Shown here piece by piece: positions 15,578 to 23,947 of a DNA stretch of 64,000 nucleotides; the stretch's first letter is position 1; every line of letters begins with the position of its first letter. The stretch is from CAVSNH01 sp963729275. Lineage in GTDB: Bacteria; Actinomycetota; Acidimicrobiia; Acidimicrobiales; RAAP-2. The notes under the pieces were generated by a model. That model was not told the DNA's origin. It saw only the letters and a list, made by a program, of their open reading frames with translations, and did no database searches. The DNA lies in contig CAVSNH010000013.1 of the NCBI GenBank assembly GCA_963729275.1, positions 868,001-932,000 on the forward strand. The letters run 5' to 3'. The translations under genes and the position numbers were made by a program.

Positions 15578-17100
15578 GACGAGGCCTCGGGGCGCATCAT
15601 CGGGAAGAGGATCACGTCGCGGATGGCCTCGACCTCGGCCAGCAGCATGGCCAAGCGGTCGACGCCGACGCCGATGCCCGAGGTCGGCGGGAGCCCGTAC
15701 TCGAGGGCACGGATGAAGGCGACGTCGGCCGGGTGGGCCTCGAGGTCGCCCCGAGCCACGGCTTTGGCCTCACCGACGAAACGCTCTTCCTGTTCCTCGG
15801 GGATGTTGAGCTCGCTGTAGCCGTTGGCAAACTCGCGACCGTCGATGCAGAGCTCGAACCGGTCGGCCAGGGTTGGGTCCTTGGCCGTGCGGCGGGCCAG
15901 GGGCGAGACCTCGATGGGGAAGCCGACTACGAAGACGGGATCGACGACGGTCGGGAGGATGACGTTGTCGTAGATCTCGAAGATGAGCTTCCCCGATCCC
16001 CATTCGGGCAGGAACTCGACGTCGTGCTGGTTGCACTGGGAGCGGACGTCCTCTACGGGGTCGTTCGGATGGAGCCGGGTACCGACCACCGCCTCGACCC
16101 AGTCGAGCAGGTCGTGTCTTGGCCAGGGGGGCGCCAGATTGATCTGTCGTCCGCCCACCTCGAACTTCATCCGGCCGGTGGCGGCCTCGGCCGCGCCCAC
16201 GATGAGCCGTTCGGTGAGGTCCATCCCATCGTTGACGTCACCGAAGGCCCGGTAGGCCTCGAGAGCGGTGAACTCAGGGCTGTGGCGGGTGTCGATGCCC
16301 TCGTTGCGGAAGTTGCGGGCGATCTCGAAGACCCGCTCGTAGCCGCCCACCACCAGACGCTTCAAGTAGAGCTCGGGGGCGATGCGCAGGCTGAGGTCGA
16401 TGTCGAGCGCGTTCGAATGCGTGAAGAATGGACGGGCCAGGGCCCCTCCGGCCTGGGGTTGGAGGATGGGCGTCTCGACCTCGACGAAGTGCTCCTCATC
16501 CAGCACCCTGCGCAATGACGAGACGGTCTTGAACCGGATGTCGAACGTCCGCCGGCTGTCGGGGTTGGCCATGAGGTCGACCTCGCGCTGGCGGTAGCGG
16601 ATGTCGGTGGAACTGAGCCCGTGCCACTTGTCCGGCGGTGGCCGCAGCGCCTTCGAGAGGAGGGTGAGCTCGGCCACGTCCACCGACAGCTCGCCCCGCC
16701 GGCTGGTGATGACCTCTCCCTCGGCGCCCACCCAGTCCCCGAGATCGAGGTGGGCCAGCACCTCCTTGGACGGGTCGGACAGCACCGATACCTGCATGAT
16801 GAGTTGGATCGACCCGGTCACGTCGGTCAGGGTGGCGAAGGACAGCTTGCCGTGGCCGCGCATGGCCATGACCCGGCCGGCCATCCGCACCGAGGTTCCC
16901 GTCGTGGCGTCGGGCTCGAGATCGCCGTAGCGCTCCTGCAGCTCGGCGGCGGTGGCCGTCCGGTCGTAGCGGAAGGGGTAGACGTCGACGCCCTCGGCAG
17001 CGAGCTCGTCGCGCTTCTTACGGCGTTCGGCGCTCAGCGCATCGAGGCTAGGAGCGTCGCTTCCTTCCTCATCCTCGTTCGGCGCGGGGTCGTCGCTCAC
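15574..17100 (-). CDS. lysS: Lysyl-tRNA synthetase (class II)
   Basis: A 508-residue class II enzyme that charges tRNA-Lys. An OB-fold anticodon-binding domain (about 70-150) is followed by the catalytic domain with motif 2 RNFRNEG (262-268) plus RHSPEFT, and motif 3 GIGVGVDRLAMLL (475-487). Length and motifs are normal. A 45-residue acidic/basic N-terminal extension is present. It is translationally coupled (GTGA overlap) to the aminoacyl-lipid synthase fusion. In mycobacterial LysX the two activities are fused in one chain, so this may be a dedicated second LysRS rather than the housekeeping one; the window alone cannot decide. Confidence 0.95.
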   Translation of the reverse strand: MSDDPAPNEDEEGSDAPSLDALSAERRKKRDELAAEGVDVYPFRYDRTATAAELQERYGDLEPDATTGTSVRMAGRVMAMRGHGKLSFATLTDVTGSIQLIMQVSVLSDPSKEVLAHLDLGDWVGAEGEVITSRRGELSVDVAELTLLSKALRPPPDKWHGLSSTDIRYRQREVDLMANPDSRRTFDIRFKTVSSLRRVLDEEHFVEVETPILQPQAGGALARPFFTHSNALDIDLSLRIAPELYLKRLVVGGYERVFEIARNFRNEGIDTRHSPEFTALEAYRAFGDVNDGMDLTERLIVGAAEAATGRMKFEVGGRQINLAPPWPRHDLLDWVEAVVGTRLHPNDPVEDVRSQCNQHDVEFLPEWGSGKLIFEIYDNVILPTVVDPVFVVGFPIEVSPLARRTAKDPTLADRFELCIDGREFANGYSELNIPEEQEERFVGEAKAVARGDLEAHPADVAFIRALEYGLPPTSGIGVGVDRLAMLLAEVEAIRDVILFPMMRPEASS

Positions 17101-17224
17101 AGCCCGGATCTCACCCTCACTTGCTCACCGCCTCTTCAACCCCTGCTGCGATCGACCCGGGTCTGGCGGCAGCCAGATAAAGCCCGTCTCGCGGGGATGC
17201 CGCTGTATCTTAGGCAAGCGGGTC

Positions 17225-18541
17225 ATGGGAACTTTCGCCATCAACTTCAGCATCATCACCGGATGGTTCCCTTTGACGGTGATCATCGTCGCGCTGACGT
17301 CGGTGGTCCTGTCGGTCGGATGGGTGGACGGCGCCTGGAAATGGCAGCTGCCCCTCGGGATCCCGATCAGCTTCGTGCTCACGGTGCTCACCGCCCTGGC
17401 CATCCATTACTTCAAGCTGGTCCCGGACCAGTTCCCACGGTCGTTCTACCTCTGGGCCTGGCTCATCTGGTACTCGGTGGTCGTCGTCATCCTCGGATGG
17501 ACCCGCGCTCACTGGCTGCTGCGGACCTTCTCGATCATCGCCATCGTGTTCAGCGTGATCGCCGCCTTCACGGTCATCAACCAGACCTACGACTACTACC
17601 CGACGCTGGCCCGTCTGTTCGGCAAGAACGCCGCCAACTTCACCAGCCTGCCCGGACTGCAGCAGATCCGCGACCAGGCCCGCCGGACAGGCAAGCTGCC
17701 ACCCCAGGGCAGCACCATCGTCGTCACCATCCCACCGACCCATTCCAAGTTCCAGACCGGTCAGGCCTACGTCTACCTGCCACCGGCCTGGTTCAAGAGC
17801 CCCGAGCCCTCGTTGCCGGTGATCGAGCTCATCGCCGGCATCCCCGGCTCGCCGTCGGATTGGACCCGGGCGGGTTTCGCCGACACCTCCTCCACCGACT
17901 TCTCCACACATCACAACGGCATGTCGCCCATCCTGGTCATCCCCGACAACAACGGGTCGGTGCAGGACACCGAGTGCTCGAACACGACACTCGGAAAAGC
18001 TGAGACGTACCTCACCGTGGACGTCATCGACTACATGGTCTCGCAGTTCAATGCCGCCCCCGGCGCCCGGCACTGGGCCATCGCCGGCCTATCCGACGGC
18101 GGGGTGTGCGCCAGCATGCTCAGCCTTCGCAATCCCAAGATCTTCTCGACCTTCGCCGATTACTCGGGTTTCCTTTCACCCACCTACCTCGATGACAACG
18201 AGCAGCAGACCATTCAGACGCTCTACGGAGGGTCGAAGGCCGTCTACGAGGCCCACAACCCGATCCACCTCCTGACCAACGGCCAGAAGTACCCGACGCT
18301 CGCCGCTTGGTTCTCGGCCGGCAGCAGCGACACCCCGTCGGTGCAGGCCTCTCAGCAGCTGGCGGCGGCAGCCAAGCACGCCGGGTTCCGACAGGTCTGC
18401 CTCACCCTCCCGCCGGGCACGCACTCCTTCCAATTCTGGTCGGAGGCCTTCAAGGACTCGCTGCCATGGATGTCGTGGCAGATCGGCCTCACGCCGAAGC
18501 CGACATCGGAGCCGGCACACTGCGATCCGCCCGTGCGGTGA
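17225..18541 (+). CDS. Membrane-anchored esterase (alpha/beta hydrolase), paralogue A
   Basis: A 438-residue protein with four N-terminal membrane segments (about 8-30, 44-62, 74-91, 99-119) and an extracytoplasmic esterase-D-like alpha/beta hydrolase domain (about 160-430). The nucleophile is Ser290 in GLSDGG and the catalytic histidine is probably His400 (PPGTHSF). AYVYLPPAWF is the usual first-strand pattern. It is divergent from the lysyl-tRNA synthetase operon across 124 bp and has a paralogue at 19788-21122. Esterases of this layout occur beside aminoacyl-phosphatidylglycerol synthase genes and can remove the aminoacyl group; that role is inferred here. Confidence 0.85.
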   Translation: MGTFAINFSIITGWFPLTVIIVALTSVVLSVGWVDGAWKWQLPLGIPISFVLTVLTALAIHYFKLVPDQFPRSFYLWAWLIWYSVVVVILGWTRAHWLLRTFSIIAIVFSVIAAFTVINQTYDYYPTLARLFGKNAANFTSLPGLQQIRDQARRTGKLPPQGSTIVVTIPPTHSKFQTGQAYVYLPPAWFKSPEPSLPVIELIAGIPGSPSDWTRAGFADTSSTDFSTHHNGMSPILVIPDNNGSVQDTECSNTTLGKAETYLTVDVIDYMVSQFNAAPGARHWAIAGLSDGGVCASMLSLRNPKIFSTFADYSGFLSPTYLDDNEQQTIQTLYGGSKAVYEAHNPIHLLTNGQKYPTLAAWFSAGSSDTPSVQASQQLAAAAKHAGFRQVCLTLPPGTHSFQFWSEAFKDSLPWMSWQIGLTPKPTSEPAHCDPPVR

Positions 18542-18655
18542 CGAGGTCGCCGATCAACGATCACCGCCGACGAGCCGTGGTGATGGTCGGCTGTGCGGTG
18601 GAGGGACGGACGCCAACTCGTTGACGGTCGGTGGACCCCCCCTTATGCTGCCCGG

Positions 18656-18731
18656 GCGCCCCTAGCTCAACGGTAGAGCAGCAGGCTCTTAACCTGCAGG
18701 TTGGGTGGTTCGAGTCCCCCGGGGCGCACCA
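18656..18731 (+). tRNA. tRNA-Lys(CTT)
   Basis: Acceptor arm GCGCCCC (18656-18662) pairs with GGGGCGC (18721-18727). The D arm is GCTC/GAGC; the anticodon stem GCAGG/CCTGC closes the loop CTCTTAA, giving anticodon CTT (AAG codons). CCA is encoded (18729-18731). The T stem appears as GGTGG/CCCCC with one T:C mismatch, a small oddity. It lies between the two membrane esterase genes and near lysyl-tRNA synthetase and the lysyl-lipid synthase. Confidence 0.94.
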
Positions 18732-18748
18732 GAGACCACGCGCCGTGC

Positions 18749-19696
18749 TTACGACGTTTCGGGGATGACGGGGGGAGTAGCCGATGCCGTCGCCGCGCTT
18801 CCCACCGGTACCGGTCGGATAGAACGCTTGGGCCGAGCCGTCATGGACGGCGGCGCCCAAAGGGAGAGCAAGACGACGCCGGCGAACATCCCGGCCAGGC
18901 AGATGGCCTGGGCGGTGATGGCCCCCGGCGAGCTGTTGAGCTTCTCGTGGAAGAGCTCGATGCCGATGGCGATGCTGGCCAACGGGTCCACGATGAGCAG
19001 TGTCGACTGGGACGCGGAGAGCGGCCCGGCGGCGAAGGCGGCTTCGAGGAGCACGGTGCCCAACACCCCGGTGACCACCACGCCGTAGACCGGCCAGTGG
19101 AGGAAGAGACGCACGATGCCCTCGTGGCCGAGGATCTCGGTGGCCGTCTTGACCACGGCCGCGTCGATGGCCCACATGAGCCCGGCGGCTGCGCCGAGCA
19201 GGGCGGCCTTGCGGGCAGGCGACCCCCACCGGGCCAGGATGACGAGGACGACGATGAGGAGGCCTCGGCTGGACAGGGCGAAGGCCCACCCGCTGAGGGA
19301 CGGGCGCCCGATCCCCTCCCTCGGATGGGCGGCGACGAGGAACCCGGCCAGGCCCGCGCACAGCAGGGCGGCCGCCGCCCATGTGCGACCGCTGATGCGG
19401 TCGTGCAGCCAGAGAGCACGGAGCGCCAACGTGAAGATGAGCTCGGTGACGAGGATCGGCTGGACGGTGGCCAGCTCCCCGAGATACAGGGCCACCGCAG
19501 TGAACACGAAGGTGCCCCCCATGGTGGCCATGCCGGCCAACCACATCGGCTGGCGAACGAGGTACTTGGTCGTCTGCCATCCCGACCGCTTGGCCTTGTG
19601 CTCGTCGCCCACATTGGCCAGGCGCTGGAGGACGGAAGTCAGCGCCTGGCTGAACCCGCCGAGGAGGGCGAAGAGGACGCTGAATGGTCGGCTCAT
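18749..19696 (-). CDS. DMT-superfamily membrane protein (EamA-like)
   Basis: A 315-residue protein with about nine or ten hydrophobic segments in the two-repeat pattern of EamA-type drug/metabolite transporters. Examples are MWLAGMATMGGTFVFTAVAL in the first half and STLLIVDPLASIAIGIELFH in the second, where a proline-containing TLLIVDPLA is typical. The substrate is unknown. The ATG at 19696 starts with MSRPFSVLFALLGGFSQALT, the first membrane segment; the open frame upstream reads as non-coding. It sits between tRNA-Lys and the second membrane esterase, convergent with the first. Confidence 0.85.
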   Translation of the reverse strand: MSRPFSVLFALLGGFSQALTSVLQRLANVGDEHKAKRSGWQTTKYLVRQPMWLAGMATMGGTFVFTAVALYLGELATVQPILVTELIFTLALRALWLHDRISGRTWAAAALLCAGLAGFLVAAHPREGIGRPSLSGWAFALSSRGLLIVVLVILARWGSPARKAALLGAAAGLMWAIDAAVVKTATEILGHEGIVRLFLHWPVYGVVVTGVLGTVLLEAAFAAGPLSASQSTLLIVDPLASIAIGIELFHEKLNSSPGAITAQAICLAGMFAGVVLLSLWAPPSMTARPKRSIRPVPVGSAATASATPPVIPETS

Positions 19697-19787
19697 GATC
19701 CACGAGGGCGCGTCGAACTCGGCGCGGCCGGCCGGTGCAGGTTCCCGTTCGTGGCCATGCCCCCATGCTCGCAGCCGATCGGCCGGA

Positions 19788-21122
19788 TCACGGTGACTTG
19801 CACTGTGCCGGCTCGCTGGCCGGTTCGGGGATGAGCCCGAGACGCCACGAGAGCCAGGGGAAGGCATCGCGGAGAGCCTGGGTCCACAGGTCGAAGTCGT
19901 GGCCGCCCGGCCGGACCAGGATGCAGGTGGCCATGCCGGCCTTGAGGGCGGCGGGCTGCAGCGAGTGCGCAGCTTGCAGAGGTTCCGTGTCCTGGTTTCC
20001 CACCTCGAACCACCCGGCCAGGCCGCTGTAGTGGTTGGTCATGAGCAGCTGTGACGGATCGTGAGCGTCGAAGGCCTCCCGGGATCCTGCGAAGAGGATG
20101 TCGATGGTGTCGGCCTCGGTGTCCTCTTGGTACTGCGGCGAGGCGAACCCGGAGAAGGTGGCGAACGTCGGGTAGACCGTCGGATTGGTCAGGGCCAGCA
20201 TGATCGAGCACGTGCCGCCGGCGGAGAGGCCGGCGATGGCCAGTGACCCGGGGGCGCGCGACGCGTTGAACCGGTCACGGGCGAAGGCGGGGACGTCCTT
20301 CAAGAGATAGGTCTCGGCCTTGCCGAACTGCGAGTTCACACACTCCGAGTCGACCGTCTTCACCCCATTGGGGTCGGGCATCACGATGATGGGGGCGACG
20401 CCGTGGTGGGCGCTGGCGAAGGCGTCGGCCGTCTCGTCGGCGTCCCCATCGTTCGACCAGTCGGCGGCGCTGCCCGGCTCACCGGGGAGCAGGACGAGCG
20501 TGGGTAGGTTGGGCGTCACCTTGGCGAACCATGCGGGGGGCAGGTACACGTACGCCGTCCGGGTGTCGAAGTGCGAGACGGTGGCCGGAATGGTCTCGGG
20601 GATGACCACACCCTGTGCGGGCAGATGCCCGCTCTTGGCCGCCTCCGACCGCAGCTGCTGCAGTTGCGGCGTGTCCACCACGTGTTCGGGATCGTCGGCG
20701 AACAGGCGTCCAAGGGTCGGAAAGGAATCGGCCCGGGCGTTGACTGTGCCCAAAGTGGCCGCCGCGGTGAGCACCACGGCCACGATGGCGGCCACGTGGC
20801 GGACCCACCGCTCGTCCGTCCACCCGGTCACGAGGACCCACAGTGAGAGGACGAAGACGAACCCCCAGAGATAGGCGAGTGGCGGGAAGTCCTCGGGAAC
20901 CAGCGAACCGAGCTCGAGCACCAGGGCCACGGCCACGGTCACGACGGCGGCAATGGGGACCCCGATGAGCAGCTGCCGGCGCCAGCGCCCCGGCCGCCGC
21001 CCCAACCGTCCGAGGCCGGACCGACGCCGGCCCGACCGCCAGTCTACGGCCACCACCAGCGCGACCAGGGCCAGCACTTGGCCGATGACGGGTAGCCATC
21101 CGGAGACGAGGGAGATGTTCAC
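19788..21122 (-). CDS. Membrane-anchored esterase (alpha/beta hydrolase), paralogue B
   Basis: A 444-residue paralogue of the esterase at 17225-18541: four N-terminal membrane segments, then an alpha/beta hydrolase domain with AYVYLPPAWF, nucleophile motif GLSAGG, and histidine in RPGGHDFDLW. The two align from their first membrane segment (SLVSGWLP here, SIITGWFP in paralogue A) to the C-terminus (FPWLSWRLGL against LPWMSWQIGL). The GTG at 21122 was chosen because GGAGAGG lies 7 nt upstream and because it matches the paralogue's start. It is in the same neighbourhood as tRNA-Lys and the lysyl-lipid synthase operon but on the other strand from its paralogue. Confidence 0.86.
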   Translation of the reverse strand: MNISLVSGWLPVIGQVLALVALVVAVDWRSGRRRSGLGRLGRRPGRWRRQLLIGVPIAAVVTVAVALVLELGSLVPEDFPPLAYLWGFVFVLSLWVLVTGWTDERWVRHVAAIVAVVLTAAATLGTVNARADSFPTLGRLFADDPEHVVDTPQLQQLRSEAAKSGHLPAQGVVIPETIPATVSHFDTRTAYVYLPPAWFAKVTPNLPTLVLLPGEPGSAADWSNDGDADETADAFASAHHGVAPIIVMPDPNGVKTVDSECVNSQFGKAETYLLKDVPAFARDRFNASRAPGSLAIAGLSAGGTCSIMLALTNPTVYPTFATFSGFASPQYQEDTEADTIDILFAGSREAFDAHDPSQLLMTNHYSGLAGWFEVGNQDTEPLQAAHSLQPAALKAGMATCILVRPGGHDFDLWTQALRDAFPWLSWRLGLIPEPASEPAQCKSP

Positions 21123-21334
21123 GACCGCACCTCTCCGACGATGCCGCGGCATCGAGACAGTGTCGGCAAGAACGGACCCCGCCGTCGGTGCCCTTGGCGC
21201 ATCTCCAGATCAAGCTAATCCGACAGAGGCTCCTCTATGCTGCCGCGCAGCGGACGACGCGGTGGGACGGTTTCGCAGGGGATCAGGACGGCTCGAACCC
21301 TGCCATTCGCCATGCCACCAAGGTGGGAGGCGTG

Positions 21335-22985
21335 ATGTCGGAGACCGTGGCCGGAACCCCCGGGCCCCCGGTGGCGACCGTCAAAGGCGGTGTCGCTTCC
21401 GACGGGCTGAAGCGGGACGCCGGCTTCCTCGGCCTCCTGTTCACCTCCGAAGGCTCGATCATCGGCTCGGGATGGCTACTCGAGCGCGCTCGCCGTGTCC
21501 ACCATCGGCGGCCCGGCGGCGGTCATCGCATGGCTCATCGGCTCGGTGGCCGTGATCCTCCTCGCCCTCGTCCATGCCGAGCTCGGCGGACTGTTCCCCG
21601 TGACCGGCGGGACGGCCAGGTTCCCTCACTACGCCTTCGGCAACCTGGCCGGAGCCTCGTTCGGATGGTTCAGCTGGCTGCAGGCGGCGGGGACGGCGCC
21701 CATCGAGGTCGAGGCGGCCATCCAGTACTCGGCCAACTACGTTCCCGGTCTCGCCCACAAGACCGGCGGGACCGTAGTGCTGACCGGCTGGGGTTACTTG
21801 GTGGCCGTCGCACTCATGGCCCTCTTCACGGTCTTGAACCTCTACGGCATCCGTCGGTTGCTGCAGGCCAACAACGCCATCACCGCCTGGAAGATCACGA
21901 TCCCCACCCTCACCATCGTCGTCTTGTTGCTCACCCACTTCCATGGCAGCAACTTCACCAGTCACGGCTTCGCCCCCTACGGTTCGCGGGGGGTGCTCGA
22001 AGCCGTGAGCCTCGGCGGGGCGGTGTTCTCCCTCGTCGGCTTCGAACAGGCCGTCCAGCTCGGAGGCGAGAGCCGGAACCCACAACGCGACATCCCGCGG
22101 GCCGTCATCGGGTCGATGCTCATCGGCGCGGCGATCTACCTCCTGCTGCAGATCGTGTTCATCGCCGCGCTCCCGCACGGCGCGCTGGACCACGGCTGGC
22201 ACGACGTGAACTACGCCGGCGACTTTGGTCCCTTCGCCGGGTTGGCCAAAATACTCGGCCTCGGATGGCTGGCCTACATCCTCTACGCCGACGCCATCAT
22301 CGCTCCGATCGGCACCGGTCTCGTCTACACCACGACGAGTAGCCGGCTCACCTACGGGATGAGCAAGAACGGTCAGGTGCCGGCCTTGTTCGAGAAGACA
22401 ACCAAGCGGACTCAGGTCCCCTACTACGGGTTGATCTTCGCGTTCTTAGTCGGCCTCCTGCTGTTCCTTCCTTTCCCCGGATGGCAGAAGCTGGTCGGCT
22501 TCATCACCTCGGCCACCGTGCTCATGTACGCGGGAGCGCCACTCGCCCTCGGGGCGATGCGCCACCAGAAGCCCGACTTGCCCCGGCCGTTCCGGCTGCG
22601 AGCGGCATGGTTCTGGGCCCCGGCCTCCTTCATCGCGGCCAACTGGATCATCTACTGGAGCGGGTGGGAGACCGACTGGAAGCTGTACGTGGCCGTGATC
22701 CTCGGCTACGTGCTCATGGGCATCTCGCGCCTGACCAATGCCAATCCGATCAAGCCACCCATGGACTGGGCGGCAGCCATCTGGCTCTGGCCCTATCTGG
22801 CCGGCATGGCCCTCATCTCATACCTCGGCCAGTTCGACGGCGGCCGGAACGTGATCCCCTTCTACTGGGACCTCGTGGTGGTGGCGGTCTGGAGCCTCAT
22901 CGTCTACTTCGTCGCCCTGCGACTACGCCTTCCCCCGAGCCGGGTGGACGACTACGCCCGCGACGTCTACCCGGTGGAGGACTGA
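21335..22985 (+). CDS. APC-family amino-acid permease, apparent frameshift near the N-terminus
   Basis: An amino-acid/polyamine/organocation permease of about 550 residues, 12 membrane segments expected. The start ATG at 21335 follows GGTGGGAGG. The N-terminal segment (FLGLLFTSEGSIIGSGWLLE) is in one frame, but the rest, from ALAVSTIGGPAAVIAWLIGS onward, is in another. One extra base near 21482-21486 would explain the break, which falls inside the first membrane segment motif GSGW-x-x-x-A. As read, the first frame runs on as arginine-rich nonsense and the second would start only at an internal GTG (21495), losing the substrate-contacting first half-helix. So this is a pseudogene, a recent mutation or a sequencing error. 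It is convergent with the MBL gene, overlapping 19 bp. Confidence 0.8.
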
Positions 22986-23947
22986 GCCGGCCCCGCATCT
23001 CGCGTCGAGAGCCAGCGGTGAAACCCGGCGGCGTTCGAGTGCACGCCGTTCATGACCTCGAGCTTCTGGCGATGCTCGGCCGGGACCCCCTCCATGTCCG
23101 AGGCGAAGGCGGCGACCAGGGCATCGGCGATGTCGAGCCCCTGTCGGAAGGCGGCCTCTGCCACCTCGGCCCACTGCCGGAGCCGGTCGGCGGCCTCGGC
23201 CAGCAGCTCGGCCGGCTGGGCGATCACGCCGTAGTGGGCCAGGGCCAGAGCCGTGGGCTGGCGCGCCGCAAACCGCTCCAATGAGTGCAGCGCCTGGTCG
23301 AGGTCGAAGTCGGGGGGCGGGGTCGAGGGTCGCAGCACGCCGGCGTCGGGCAGCTTGACGCCGACCGCGTCGCCGGCGAAGAGGAGCCCGCTCCTCGAGT
23401 CGTGCAGCCCGAGGTGGTGCTTGGCATGTCCAGGAGAGTCGACGGCGACCAACACCCGGTCGGAAGCGAGCCGGACCTCCTCGCCGTCGTCGAGGACGTG
23501 GATGCGTTCAGCGGGCGTGGGGTCGAGGCGGCCATAGAGGGAGTCGAGCAGGGGCCCGTAGACGCGTGCCGCCGACTCCACCAGTCGGGTCGGGTCGGCC
23601 AGGTGGCGCGCCCCCTTGGCATGCACGTAGACGGTGGCCCGCGGAAAGGCGCGAGCTACGTCACCGACGCCGCCGGCGTGGTCGAGATGGATGTGGGTGA
23701 CGACCACTCCGGCCAGTTCGTCGGGGGCGACGCCGAGACCGGCCAGCTCGTCGAGGAGCACGGGCACCGAGCTCTGGCTTCCGGTCTCGATGAGGACGGG
23801 TGCGTCACCCTCGAGCAGGTAGCCGGCGGTCACCTTTTGCCAGCCCCCGAGCAATGTGTCGATCTCGATCACCCCATCGGCAACCCGCGTCCCGCCGCGT
23901 CGGCCGGGAGGCTGGTCGTGGTGGTGGCCCGGGTCGGGAGCGGTCAC
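22967..23947 (-). CDS. MBL-fold metallo-hydrolase
   Basis: A 326-residue metallo-beta-lactamase-fold hydrolase. The metal-binding motif THIHLDH is at 84-90; further ligands are probably His in SPGHAKHH, Asp in LFAGDAVG and a late His. About 25 residues rich in His, Pro and Gly precede the fold. The substrate is unknown; glyoxalase-II-like and lactonase activities are possible. Its start overlaps the stop of the GH15 gene by 4 bp, so it is translationally coupled to it. Confidence 0.9.
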   Translation of the reverse strand: MTAPDPGHHHDQPPGRRGGTRVADGVIEIDTLLGGWQKVTAGYLLEGDAPVLIETGSQSSVPVLLDELAGLGVAPDELAGVVVTHIHLDHAGGVGDVARAFPRATVYVHAKGARHLADPTRLVESAARVYGPLLDSLYGRLDPTPAERIHVLDDGEEVRLASDRVLVAVDSPGHAKHHLGLHDSRSGLLFAGDAVGVKLPDAGVLRPSTPPPDFDLDQALHSLERFAARQPTALALAHYGVIAQPAELLAEAADRLRQWAEVAEAAFRQGLDIADALVAAFASDMEGVPAEHRQKLEVMNGVHSNAAGFHRWLSTRDAGPAQSSTG

